51,476 nucleotides of DNA from Nemertoderma westbladi. Lineage: Eukaryota > Xenacoelomorpha > Nemertodermatida > Nemertodermatidae. The position numbers and the translations under genes were made by a program. Numbering within the stretch: the first letter of the stretch is position 1; every line of letters begins with the position of its first letter. Below the pieces are notes generated by a model, which was not told where the DNA came from, ran no database searches, and was given only the letters and a program-made list of their open reading frames with translations. This document shows positions 21,679 to 33,251 of the stretch, in pieces. The DNA lies in assembly GCA_032718475.1 (NCBI GenBank), contig JAUCBJ010002447.1, forward strand, positions 1 to 51,476. Direction: 5' to 3'.

Positions 21679-22690
21679 TTAAAAAAAAAAGCAAATTGCT
21701 ATTAACAGCCTCTGCAACAGGAATCGATGGGATCGTGGCTCCATGGTAGCGTTGTAGAGTCGTCTTCCTACGTCTTTCAGGAAGGTTGCAGTGGCTGGTC
21801 CGGGTCGGCCAAAGGTCTCAAAGGCAACAGGAGTAAATTGATAACCGCGGTCTATAAGATCCTGGTACTTTCGTGTTTTTATTTTCTCCTGTTCCTTGGC
21901 AACGCGTCCTCCCATCGAGGGGGTCCACCACAGAGGCGTCCCAGGTCAAGGTCTTTCCGCTCTCCCAAGACACTAGAGTCATCCCATCTACCCGTTTACC
22001 ATCTGTTCTAGAGAGGCTGGGTGGTTCTAGAATAGAGGGGATATTACAGCTGGCCAACCCACCATGCTTCACGATCTCATTCCACATTGAATGGCGGGTG
22101 AATCGGCCAGCACTCTTCTGGCAATAAAGGCCGTGTAGTTCATCCGCATGGACTGAGCTTCCACACCTGGTGCAGGAGTGGGGCTCGGTTAATTTGCAGC
22201 CGAGGCGGGTAGCGATTGATACGCGGAGCTGAGAGTTAGGTAGGGAACTGCAGGGAATCTCGTCTAGCCAACATCCCGCTGTGCGATCTTCTATTGAGTT
22301 AAGCGCCGGGCAATGTCAAGACGAGTGGACGTGGCGCGAAGGGTGGCCAGATTATTTTGGTAGACTGGGCCAGACCAATCAATCTGCTTGGAAGAGTTCA
22401 GTGCTTCGAGCACGGGTAACACTTGTAATTTCCATAACTCAAGGGCGTGGGCACGAGCTGGATCCAGAGCAGGTGAAACCATGGAAGTAAAAAGATGGCT
22501 CGAAGAGTGTGTGGCAGGCAGCCGCTGAAGCCAGGAGGGGGCAAGCTGAACTGCCGAACTTAAATAGAGACCACCAAGTCGCGCTGGTAAACAAGCCTGG
22601 ATCCAAGTGGGGTCAGGGATGGAAACATTCGCGACCTGCTCGAGTGTGGATCTGAGAGATTGATCATACTTCTCTAGGAGGTCAGGTTTT
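21679..22690 (-). pseudogene. C-terminus of a second LINE-type ORF, frameshifted
   Basis: Read on the minus strand from about 22690: LEKYDQSLRSTLEQV, WIQACLPARLGGLYLSSAV, then a cysteine cluster (CTRCGSSVH...GLYC), RHSMWNEIV, PSILEPPSLSRTDGKRVDG, WDASVVD, and GYQFTPVAFETFGRPGPA near the end. This order is familiar from a widespread invertebrate retrotransposon ORF. The zinc cluster followed by a (P/V)DG...WDASVVD block looks like the CCHC plus PD-(D/E)XK-type endonuclease tail of R2/CRE-like LINEs; that assignment is by pattern only. The frame breaks near 22300 and again near 21880, and the expected P of PDG is V. RT motifs are absent, so this is a dead 3' fragment. Confidence 0.7.
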
Positions 22691-22739
22691 ATTTATTGCC
22701 TGAAGATAACTTTTAGTTTGAAATGCATTGCAATTTTAA

Positions 22740-22935
22740 CAAAATATTTTAATTAATAATAATAATAATATTTTTAACATTGATTTTAGCAATTTTAACA
22801 TAATATTTTTAACATTGATTTTAGCAATTTTAACATAATATTTTAACATTGACTTTAGCCATTTTAACATAATATTTTAACATTGATTTTAGCAATTTTA
22901 ACATAATATTTTAATATTGATTTTATTTATATTAA
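22740..22935. repeat. AT-rich minisatellite
   Basis: (AAT)n at 22755-22770, followed by four to five copies of a 34-36 bp unit around AACATTGATTTTAGCAATTT. Confidence 0.8.
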
Positions 22936-23008
22936 TTTTGAGAACATTATATATTGAATTAAAATTTTAACTGAATCTTAGAAACTTTTTATTTGTATTA
23001 ACTTAAAG

Positions 23009-23284
23009 GTCTTACACCCCTTAAACTACAAACATATATTTTCTTATAGAATATAGGCTTAGCTTTCGTGCAGTTTATTACCGGTATCATTTAGTGTATG
23101 GTGGTTAGGTTTTAGGGTTAGGGTTGCGATACATACCTGTATATAGAGCATGCTATTATGTTATTTTTGTTTGTTTTTTTTGTTTGTTTTGATTGTGTCC
23201 TTTGATGGCCCTAGGGGCTGAGAAGTATTTTGGGCTTAATGTCCTGATTCTATATATTTTTTTGTAGTTTAAGGGGTGTAAGAC
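23009..23284 (+). mobile_element. 276-bp foldback/MITE-like element
   Basis: Perfect 24-bp terminal inverted repeats at 23009-23032 and 23261-23284, beginning GTCTTACACCCCTTAAAC. No coding capacity. An outer inverted pair, ATTAACTTAAAG and CTTTAAGTTAAT, flanks it. The body contains GGTTAGGTTTTAGGGTTAGG, a short telomere-like stretch. An inverted truncated copy lies at 19725-19972. I could not see a clean target-site duplication. Confidence 0.85.
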
Positions 23285-23366
23285 ACTTGTGTTTTTACCT
23301 TTAAGTTAATATATAAAAAATTTACCAGTATGATATACAATAGATTACACAAACATAAAAATAACG

Positions 23367-23471
23367 GCATCCCCGAGGCTAGTCTCACCCGCTCTCTACC
23401 AGCATCCCCGAGGCTAGTCTCACCCACTCCCTAACAGCATCCCCGAGGCTAGTCTCACCCACTCCCTAAAC
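23367..23471 (+). repeat. Three copies of a 35-bp repeat
   Basis: GCATCCCCGAGGCTAGTCTC starts at 23367, 23402 and 23437 with an exact 35-bp period. The third copy abuts the integrase fragment. Confidence 0.92.
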
Positions 23472-24028
23472 ACGCCAGTCTGTTTATTGGCCTGGTTACA
23501 CATCGGACATTGTCAATACTGTTGAGTCTTGTATGGAATGCCAGCGACATCGACCATCGCTTCCAAACCAACCCATGATGCACCAAGAAATTCCTTCTCG
23601 TTGTTTTCAAGCTATTGATTTCTTCGCACATGGTGGTTCCCATTATCTTATTTACGTAGACCGTTATTCTGGATACCCTATTGTCGAATACTTTCGAAAT
23701 GTACCAACAGCATCGGAAACAATTTCGGTTTTCCGCAGATATATTTCTATGACAGGGATTCCCAATATACTCACTTCTGATAACGGTCCACAATTCATGG
23801 CAGAAGAGACCCAAAAATTTATTTCCGAATGGGGTGTAAAATTCTATTACGGACGTTCGGCGATAGCATTGAAGTCAATAAAATCAGGAACTACTGTCCT
23901 TGTTCAAGACACAATTTCGAAAAAGTGGGACAAACTCGCAACAGTTGTAGGAACAGCTGATCGTCGCCGATATAGACTTCAGTCACATAAACCGCAGTCA
24001 CATTCGTCCAATTCAACCTGAACTACTG
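23470..24028 (+). pseudogene. Gypsy-type integrase fragment (5' part of nested host element)
   Basis: Opens with QSVYWPGY and CMECQ, the end of the HHCC zinc finger. The core follows with the first catalytic Asp (QAIDFFAHGG, YVDRYSGYP) and second (TSDNGPQF). It then jumps directly to the C-terminal KSGTTVLVQDTISKKWD region, so the segment with the catalytic Glu is deleted. A further indel near 23975 changes frame. The fragment is cut at 24028 by the BEL element, and its remaining 3' coding sequence resumes at 35911. Confidence 0.85.
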
Positions 24029-25274
24029 TGTAAAAGCTTTTGCGTAATTAGCCGGTTATTTTCCCTTAAAGTACTCTGTAGTTGGTTTGCCAGGCATAAA
24101 AAGGCCGTGTCCTTGCTGTACTGGTGTTTTAGAGGACATAAAAGTCATTTCTTATGTATTTTTACTGTATTTGTACTTTAGAGGACATAATCCACAATCT
24201 CGTGACGCAATAGCTGGATACTTTGAAAACAGTGTCGCTACCATGACGACGGCTAGCAGCTGATATTGCCACGTCGACGTTTCTTTGTTTCTTTGTTCTC
24301 TCGTTGTTCAGTTCAGTTCGTTCGTTGACCAATCAGAGCGTTTGTTGTCTCTGTGTTGGAGGTATATACAGAAACTCAGTAGTTCAGTGTTATGTTTTTG
24401 CCCAGAGCCTAAGAACCGGCTTTTGGCACCTCCGTGTTTTCAGTTTTTAGTCTTACACTAGTAGGTTTAATTATAAGGGCATATATCCTTTAACTGACAT
24501 ACCGATCAAACTCATGGAATCACTGATCTGGGAATACACTGACTGCTGACACACGGCTTTTAATAACTGCTGAAACTGCTAAAATTACCTGCTCAATCGA
24601 TACTGTGTACTGCTATTTGTTGTCGGTTATTCATTATATTGGTTGATGAATTATTATATTGGAATAACGAGAAATAACCCCGAAAACCCAATATTCTTGA
24701 TATACCGAAGGTAAGAGAGAAAGGTTACCAATAACGATTGTGACTTATGTTAAAGTGGTTTGAAGTGAATCTAATGTTATTTGATAGACCCTACATGAGT
24801 CAGTCTGTGTTCCTTTTATATGTGACTAAAATCAGTGAAGATTGGCAGATTAGTGTGCAGTATTGTGCAGCATTGTGTATGAGTGAGTCTGTTAAAGAAG
24901 CAATTCCTAAAGAATGCGCCATATATGTGAATTATAATTAAGCCATATCGTTGTGAGTAGTTTAAGTCATAACTCTGTTTATATAGATAAAGCGCCACGT
25001 CCTAAAGGAACTGTTAATATTCCCCGAAGGTGAATAATATTGTCAGAGATTATATAATACTGTCAGTCGAATAATACATTAGGCTTACATAGCAATAAAA
25101 TTAAACCGTCGAACCCAATCTCCCGGGAATATCCAGCGGGTGAATGATCGCGCACAGATTGGTTTCGACTAGTGTAGTGAATCAAATACTTGTCATAGAC
25201 TAAAAACCGATTTAATATCTAGAAGACATCTTAATTTGGTGGGTTAAACTGCCAAAGGTCTGAAAGCGCGAACA
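24029..25274 (+). repeat. 5' LTR of the BEL element
   Basis: 1246 bp, starts TGTAAAAGC and ends GCGCGAACA (TG...CA). CAGTTCAGTTCGTTC near 24310-24325 includes 12 bp absent from the 3' LTR. Confidence 0.95.
24329..24368 (+). promoter_or_regulatory. LTR core promoter: CCAAT and TATA words
   Basis: CCAAT at 24329-24333 and TATATA at 24363-24368 are spaced 30 bp apart, followed by a CAGTAGTTCAGTG stretch that could hold the start site. The arrangement is kept in the LTRs at 34672 and 37219. AATAAA at 25094-25099 may be the polyadenylation signal. Assignment is from consensus words only. Confidence 0.5.
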
Positions 25275-27448
25275 TTAAAGGATATAGCTTCTGTATTGCA
25301 GTAGGCAATAAAGCTGAAGTACCGGCAACCGGTACCCAGTAGGCCTGACTACCTAACCACCCGGACCGGTACCTACAGCAGTACAGGTACAGCAGTATTA
25401 TTCGATTTTGATAATTATATACCGGTAGGCCTTAATAATTAATCAGGGAGGGCCCGCCCTGGTTTTTTATTGAGATTTTTACTTATTTCTGTCAAGTTTT
25501 ATTTGTTTGTAGGCCAGTATTGAACAGAAGGCGTGTAAGCCTGATCAGATTGTACAGACAATTTGTAGGCTGAGCTGTTGTCTGATTGCTGTTAAGTCTG
25601 AACGGATTGCAGTGTGTGTAGATCACCTGTCCGATTAAGTACGGTTAGGAAGTAGGGGCAGCGAACGCTGTAAGGTAAACCCCCAACTAAAGAATAAGTC
25701 GCACTACTGGGTTAGAGCCTAATTATTTCGGAGTCTGCATGTCCTGTAGTTTATTTAGGCTTGAGAGTAGTCTGCCATCGTTTAGTCTGTACTTTGTTTG
25801 TGTAAGTCTGTACGGGTAGCGTATAATTTTATTTAGATAATTTGTAGGCTGGATAGTTGTCCGGCTGTTGTTAGGTCTGAACGGATTGCAGTGTGTGTAG
25901 ATCATTTGTCTGATTAAGTACGGTTAGGAAGTAGGGGCAGCGAACGCTGTAAGGTAAACCCCCAACTAAAGAATAAGTCGCACTACTGGGTTAGAGCGCA
26001 TACTCCCTAATCATTTCGGAGTCTGCATATACCGTAGTTTGTTTAGGCTTGATAGTAGTCTGTCAGTGTTCGGTCTGCATTTTGTTTGAGTAGTTTGTAC
26101 GCGTAGCGTAATATTTATTATTCAGAGTTTATGCGATTATCCGCAACATTCATTCCCCAAGTTTGTTCCTACAGTAATTGTGTTTGTTATACATACCGCT
26201 ATAGTTAAATTAACCTCGGTACTACACGGGCTGCTTGGCGTAGGTAAAGACTGGTGATTTTGTGCATCGGTCACTCCAGCAGATGCCGTGGTTCTTTTAG
26301 CTGTTCAAGTATATTTAACTACTGATTATCTGTTATACAAGTACTCGTACCTAATTTAGGGTTTAGTGTACAGTGCTTTCCGAAAGTAATTAGTGTAGGC
26401 ATTACATTTGTGGTGTAAAGTGGTTAATAGGCACGTTCGATTAGCTCTATTAACTTCTAGGTAGGAACACTCCGTGATACATAACGTAGTACCTATAGCG
26501 ATACGGCTATAGGTCGTCAGGCGGTGGTATTTTCCTATCTGGACAACGCAGTGTATTTACTACTACGTATTATTTTCAAATACCGCAGTACCCTGTCCGT
26601 TGTAATAACCAGATTCTAACCCTTTGTTAGGCTGGTTAGTAGACTTCTTATAAAATTACCCTAAAAATTCGTATTTTGTGTTTTTGTAAATTTTTGTGTT
26701 TATTTAGAGATTGTAATCTCAACCCGAATCGTACGTAATTTGTAGTATTAAGTAACTTAGGTAAATTAGAATCATTTGTTTTAGTGTCCTGTACGTAACA
26801 CTTCACTAAAAGCGCACCGCTTTGTGTAGTGATTACTCCCCAGAAATAATAACATTTATTTCAAATACTGACAAAACCCATTAAAACGGGTATATATATA
26901 TTATAAATCAAATCTAACGATTTATAAATAGTAGGCCTACCATATAACAATTAGGTCTCAATATCAGTTGGACTACTGCTCAAATAACGGTAATAAAGTA
27001 AGTAAAGTAACCAAGTAACCCTAAAATTCAGAAATTCAATTATTTAAAATAATTGGTATACCGGTATTTACGATAGGCCTATTATCTTTATTTCTATAAA
27101 TTTTAGGTTGAAATCATACCGGTACTCTGTAATTAATTCTAGTCTGTAATTATACTTATATATATACCCTATAAGTGTAAACTGCATACCGGTATTCCGA
27201 TAAGCCTATTATATATTTATATATATTTGTGCTAAAATTATACCGGTATTCTGTGATAAACCTAGTCTGTAATAATACTTATATAGTTATATATACTATA
27301 AGCATACCGGTATTCTAATATATTATATATATCACGCTACACTGAGTAGCAGTACCGGTAATTAATTACTAGGCTAGCAGTTAATACTGAGTTACTAGAC
27401 TTGCTCAGACTGTAATACAGCAGTAGACATTCAACTGTACACATAAGC
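25275..27448 (+). other. BEL leader region with duplicated stem-loop
   Basis: Non-coding 2.2 kb between LTR and gag. It contains a tandem duplication and many TACCGGTA words, and is well conserved in the second element (38407-40586). No primer-binding site matching a TGG start is evident right after the LTR. Confidence 0.75.
25561..26118 (+). repeat. 279-bp tandem duplication in the BEL leader
   Basis: GTCTGAACGGATTGCAGTG occurs at 25596 and 25875. Each copy holds the stem-loop GGGG-CAGC-GAAC-GCTG-TAAGGTAAA-CCCC (25655-25684 and 25934-25963). In the second element both copies read CAGC-CATC-GCTG in the same frame of pairing (38799-38828 and 39086-39115). Candidate RNA packaging or dimerisation structure. 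Confidence 0.8.
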
Positions 27449-30400
27449 ATGTCTGACGCAAAGCAGAACCTGTCAGACAGTCTACTAGATACAACTGAGA
27501 GCGAAGTGACAGCAGAGAAACCGCATAAGAGGGATGCCATTGACATCTATCTGTCAGACTATCAACGTTTTTTAGGTGATGACGAGTTGAGGAGAAGGTT
27601 AGAGGGACTTAGCCCTAATAGTGAAGGAACCAAGCTTGTGTTGGATGCCATCGATGTGGAAATGAGGGCTGCGAACCAGGCTAAATTTGATGAACAACTC
27701 CGCATCACCAGAGTCCAAGAAGAACAAGTAAAGAAAAAACGTATAGAAGACAGAAAGGCAGCGGCAGTAGCAGCAGCAGTGGCAGCTGCAGAAGCAGAAA
27801 GAAAAGCGGCAGCGGCAGAGGCAGCGGCAGAGGCAAAAGCGGCAGCGGCAGAGGCAGCGGCAGAGGCAAAAGCGGCAGCGGCAGAGGCAGCGGCAGAGGC
27901 AAAAATGGCAGCGGCAGAGACAAAGGCAGCAGCCGAAGCGGAAAGAAAAGTGGCGGAGGCAGTGGTAGAAGCAGAACGGAGAGCGGCTGAAGAAACCACC
28001 CAATTAGAATTGGAAAACATTCAGGAGAATCAAGACTGCATAAATAAACAGTTAACAGCTAGTAATATGCAGATGATGAATCGATCTACTCCCAAAAGAC
28101 AGGGATATACATCATCTGAGGAAGGCGATACCACCGATACTGAAGGCAAGGGAAATAGATCTCGTCTAAGTAGACGTAAAAGAACATTCCACCGTCAGAA
28201 ATTGCCTGATTTGCCTCCAGCTGTTAGAAGGCAACTAAATAACACCAACTTAGGTAGTACAGAGCCCACAGACCAAATAATTAAAATAGAAAGACTCCCT
28301 ACTATAGTAGATGAGCCTGAAATAATTAGGCCTGTTCTTGAAATCACCCCTTCGGTGATAGACACACATGTGCTCCCTGAAACTACCTCTAAATTCCCTC
28401 TGCATAGCACTAAGCTACCTGTGCCCCGCAGAACTGCCCAAGAGACAGTTCAGGTCCTGGACCCCGAGCGAAATATTCACAATTTGTCGCCCGTTGTCCC
28501 TCGTCCGCCCGCTACAACGTTGGCGACTCCCGCTTCGGCGGTCGAATGGGTGGACGAGAGACGGCGGGGGATGGATATCCTGCTCGGGCAGATGCAGGAG
28601 ACTGTCCAGCAATTCAAGGGCACAGTAAGGGAAAGTAGGCTAGAGTTGCAAGAAGTGCAGCAAAGTATCGCGCTTGAACGCGATAAATTAGTAAATACCC
28701 AAAAGGGTATACCACCACCCTCTGTAACAATGTGTCAACCTGTTAGGTCTGAAGTATTGCATGCGCAAGGTGTGGAGCCTACACGCATATATACTGCTAG
28801 CGAAGTAGAAACTCCTATAGTGAACCCTATTAAGGGTAATTATAGACCTGTTGATAATGACATTCCCTATAGACCTGATCATAATCCGAGAAATTTATAT
28901 ACCGATAACTCGATATTAAATAACACGATGGCCCAAGAAAGTTTTACGCGTCAAATGGCTAGAACCGAAGCCCGGCAAGCGGTAAAGGTGGGAGAGATCG
29001 TCAAGTTCAATGGAGATGAGATGAAATGGTTACATTTTTTAATGAATATTATAAAGATAACATACAGAACTCTGTACTATCTAACGGAGAGAAACTTAGA
29101 TTCCTCATCGAATGTTTGGAAGGACCTCCCAAGTCAATGGCGTTAAAATTTATTGGACATCCAGATGGATTAAGACAAGTTTGGGATACACTAAACATCA
29201 GGTATGGTAATAGGACTAACATAGCTAGGTATTTATATACGAAATTAATGGCGCCCCGAAAGTTTCTTAGCAGCGGGATTATAGAGTTTTCCGATGAGAT
29301 TCAGGAGATCTGTAGACAACTAGATTGGTTAGGTAAGTCTCATGAATACCAGAATTCTATGGTTGTAGGAGCCTTAGCATCTACTTTGCCCAAGGGTGGA
29401 GTAGGTACACGCTGGGACAAGAAGGTGTTATATATGATGGAACAACAACAACGAGACCCTACCATGGCTGATCTCATGTCATTCTTAGATGGAGAAGTGA
29501 AATTACAGCTCCTAAGACAGTCCAGAGAGAAGACACTGGAAGACAAGGTAAGTGAGAAACCCGTTTCTAGGAGAAGGGTAACACCAGTATGTTATACCGA
29601 CGACGGTGAAAGCCAAACTTCTCAAGGAGAGGACAGCGGGAAAGACACTGACAGATCTTATTATGTCAATAAATTGCCTAAAGATCAGGTAAGTAAATCC
29701 GAGTCTCGACCCAATGACAGAAGGGAACCGGTACAAAAAACCCTTCCTACGTCTCCTAAAAGAATTCAGGTGAGAAAGCCCGAGGAAAGAACAAGTGTGC
29801 ACCACATAGCACAGGTTAAAGTAAGTAACATCAAGCCGAAATGTGTGCTGTGCGACGGGCCCCACCGTTTAAATGCGTGTGATAAATTCCTGAGGAAATC
29901 ACTAAAGGATAGACGTGAAGTCATATGGGATAAGCGGTTGTGTTATAATTGCCTCATACGAGGACACCAACGGCGAACCTGTAACTCCGACGCAAGGTGT
30001 GCAAAGTGCGGCGCAAAACATCATATCTTGTTGCACACGGAATTCGAACGAAACAGCCCGAGTCAGGTAAGTGAGTCCGAACTACATGTCCAATTCAGTG
30101 ATGTGAACGACACTGATCAATCTGAGATGGAAGGATTCTATACGGACGAGTTTTCCGACCAAAACGAATCCTGTTACCTAATAAACACCACCGCAGTGTA
30201 TCGAGCACTTGTGTATGAAAAAGACACAGACAGCGACCTCACCCTAACTACTTCAGATCAACAACCATCTTGGAAAGCGCCAACTTCCAATATAGGAATC
30301 CGAGAATTTCCTGTAGTCCAGTTACGGGTCCACGGACCTCAGAAGAGCTATATAGTGAACGCCCTCCTGGACTCCGGTAGCACAGGAACATTCATCGATA

Positions 30401-31581
30401 AAGAACTAGCCGAAGTCATCTTTGCTGGACAACCCAAGTTCCGAACCAAGCTAAACATGTCAGGGATCATGCAGGTTTGGAATTCTACTGTAGCTGCCGA
30501 CTATTATGTAGGCGTGTTGTCCACCCCCCAGGACGAACTAGGAGAACATAGCATAAGGTCAGTGAAAATGGTGGCTATAAAGAACTTCGCTACTACTCAA
30601 GCAGACCTTTATAATTGGGACGAGGATGAGAGCATCCAACATCTTAACATACCTCGATTCCAGACTGATTATCCTGGAGTGCAAATACTCATCGGCCAAA
30701 ACGCGCATGAGGCGCTGGAGACATTAGAGAAATGACCTGCTCAACCGCAGCCACTACAGACCTATGCGGTAAGAACTAGAGTAGGTTGGTACCTTACTGG
30801 ACCTTCCCGTAGAACGCTCAGGGAAAGACTGCTTCAAGATCGCGTCTGCCAGGTAAGTGAATGGGAAGATGATACTAGTGAGGGAGACGACCCAACTGAG
30901 GGAACACCACACTCCTCAGATAATGACAATCTTAGCTCCAATGTAGATCAATGGAGATATTGCCCCAAGAAGTTTAATCCAACGGACATCGCTTCCAGAG
31001 GAGCAACTCCTCAAGAACTGACAGATACTATAGACCGGTTAGGTGAACCCGACTTCCTGAGTAAGGAGAATGAATGGCCTCCCCATCTTACTCCGACTGA
31101 GATTAGACCAGCCAAGGGAGCGGAGAAAGTTAAACCTAAAACCCGGACGGGTGGAGCGGAGTTATTTGAACCCGGGATAGATCTGTCGGTATTGCATATT
31201 GCCAGGGACGACGCCATGGATCTAGACCTCCCCACCGCGAGTGGATCCTTCATGAAGATCAGAGAGAGCGATTGGAGCTCTGGAACATCAGACGTCTCGC
31301 AGGGACTCTCACCTCTCCTGCAGGGAGCGACGGACCACTATAGCTCCTGGAATCGGCTTTGTAAGGCCGTCGTGTACTTAGAGCGATGTTTCTATCGTCA
31401 CTATTCCAGGACGAAGAGGAAACCTGGAATTGTATTCGGGATGCAGCGACTCAATCACCCAGTCGGTCGTTTGTGTTTACCGGAAGGGAATGGAGGACTC
31501 TCCGGAAACTGTGGAAGGCAAGATTCTCATCCCACGACCACCTCCCTAATCCTTCAAACATCTAGGGACTCCATAACGTAA
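27449..31581 (+). pseudogene. BEL gag-protease polyprotein, one frameshift and one nonsense
   Basis: ATG at 27449. Order: a charged N-terminus, an Ala/Glu/Lys coiled coil of 11-residue repeats (about residues 104-175, DNA 27757-27975), a disordered basic stretch, and a BEL-type gag core beginning KFNGDEMKW. Cysteine-rich knuckles follow from 29840 (CVLCDGPH, CYNCLIRGH, CAKCGAKHHILLH), then protease LLDSGS at 30364-30381 and LIGQNAHEAL. A two-base insertion in a T run near 29033-29038 shifts the frame, and CGA to TGA at 30733-30735 stops it; the other element is intact at both points. After GWYLTGPSR the RT is missing and the frame resumes at the RNase H end. Relative to the second copy it lacks 289 N-terminal codons. 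Confidence 0.88.
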
Positions 31582-33248
31582 CAACATATGGAGTGGGTGT
31601 GTGACTCTATTATTTTATATTATTTTATTATTTTTATATTTCTGTATGTATTACTATGTAATTTTATTATAATCGTTTTCTTTAATTTTATTCAGTAGAA
31701 TGTTATTTTAGCGATTATTTAGTAGATTAGTGCAATATATATTCGCGTTTATTACTTAATTACGTATGTATTATATTTAGTGCGACGGCAAGGGATAATT
31801 CTTTTCTCTTTCCTTACTGTCCGTATCATATTATAAATACGTGACTACAGTAAGATGAAATGTCCGTACTTATTAAAGTACAATAAAGCCACTACTATAT
31901 TCAAGTATTATTGGTAGGCAGAGTATTAGGAATGCAAAGATCAGATCCTCGTGTCTCGGCTAAACCAAGCTCTGGGTAGACCTTGGAAACGACTTGCCTC
32001 TTCACACTGACATTGCTTTGTGCGATATTGCTCTCATACCGTATATTAAATAATACATATAGTAGCGTGATGTCCCTTTAACAGTAGCGTATAACGCAAA
32101 ATAAATCTGTTAAACCCTTTGACCATCTGCCATTCTAGTCGATTAAGATATCGTGGCACCCACCGATATACTTGAAAGACAAATTATAGAATCAGTGGTT
32201 AACGTCCCCAGACAAGTTCTGGAATAAATCGGTGCCCATCTCAAATATTAATTAGTTAATATTTACAAATCAAATAAGTCAAAATCTGTAAAATTCAGAT
32301 CCTTCAACAATTCTAGTCAATTAAGATATCGTAGCATTTACCGATATTCTTAAAAAGACAATTGTCATAGAATTAAGGATCTTGTGTCCCCAGACATGTT
32401 CTGGAATCCAAATATGTCCATTTAGTTGTCAAATAATAAAATTTCAGGGAATAAATTTAAATTCATGCCTTTTAATGAATTTAATAAATTGCCATTTTTA
32501 CGCAGTTTATAAAGTTCCCAAAATTCCATTAATTAATAGATCAAGGGAGCGGAGATTTATCTTATCATGCGTATGAGTGTGTGAAAGTCTCCCAAACATA
32601 GTCAATAGCCGATAAAATTCATAAAGTCATGTATAAAACAGAACATTGACTATTAAAGAATACTATTAAATAACATCCCAGATCTGTATGCATTGTAATT
32701 ACTCTAATTCTACCGCTAGCTTTGCATAATGTCACCATAGCAACAACCACGCTAGAATTATAATTGAGTTAAAAGAACAATAGAAAGCTTGTCCCATTGA
32801 ATAGCATAGGGAATAAATAGCGCACTACTAGTATCCAAGGATACATCCAGAATACAGTGACATTCTGGAAGGCATTGACTAACGGACAAATGGCCCGAAT
32901 GTGCGTAGTTGTGACCAGTTGTGTGGTATTTGTGAATTTATAGGTGAATGTTACTGCTAAAGTGTGTTTACAGTAGCTAGTCGCAATCGTAAAGTAACCT
33001 AACTCTCCAAGGAATACCTGAAGTACATCTAAGCCTTTGGGACGGACAGTCGAGTGACTTGTGCCGGTTGTCGTTGTCGTTGTGCGGCTACGTCGTTGGC
33101 GAAAGTACAGCGGCGACGACACATCGGCGCTGAGGATCTCGTACTGTCCGGGGGTTGATTGGGGTAGGCAGCGACGCCCGCTCGCCTAAATATAAACTCA
33201 TTATAATATGGATGAACTCATATATAGCAGATATGACGGAGTTGATAG
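31582..33248 (+). other. BEL 3' region, non-coding part
   Basis: Conserved with 45545-46333 of the second copy. It contains AATAAA near 31883 and a 180-bp tandem pair (about 32107-32226 and 32287-32405) around GATTAAGATATCGT and CCCCAGACANGTTCTGGAAT. I see no RT or integrase motif on either strand. Confidence 0.7.
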
Positions 33249-33251
33249 AAG

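Noticed and set aside
23105-23130. Telomere-like GGTTTTAGGGTTAGGG as an interstitial telomere
   Set aside because: Only about two TTAGGG units, inside a mobile element present twice in the window.
23367-23471. 35-bp repeats as a CRISPR array
   Set aside because: Copies are directly abutting with no unique spacers, and the context is eukaryotic.
24747-24941. 64-codon frame identical in both LTRs of the first BEL element
   Set aside because: Identity reflects young LTRs. The frame is shifted in the LTR at 37219, and it lies in regulatory DNA.
27562-28020. Long antisense frames rich in Ser, Leu/Pro or Cys
   Set aside because: They are shadows of the GC-rich Ala/Glu repeat in gag; the same occurs at 41670-41993.
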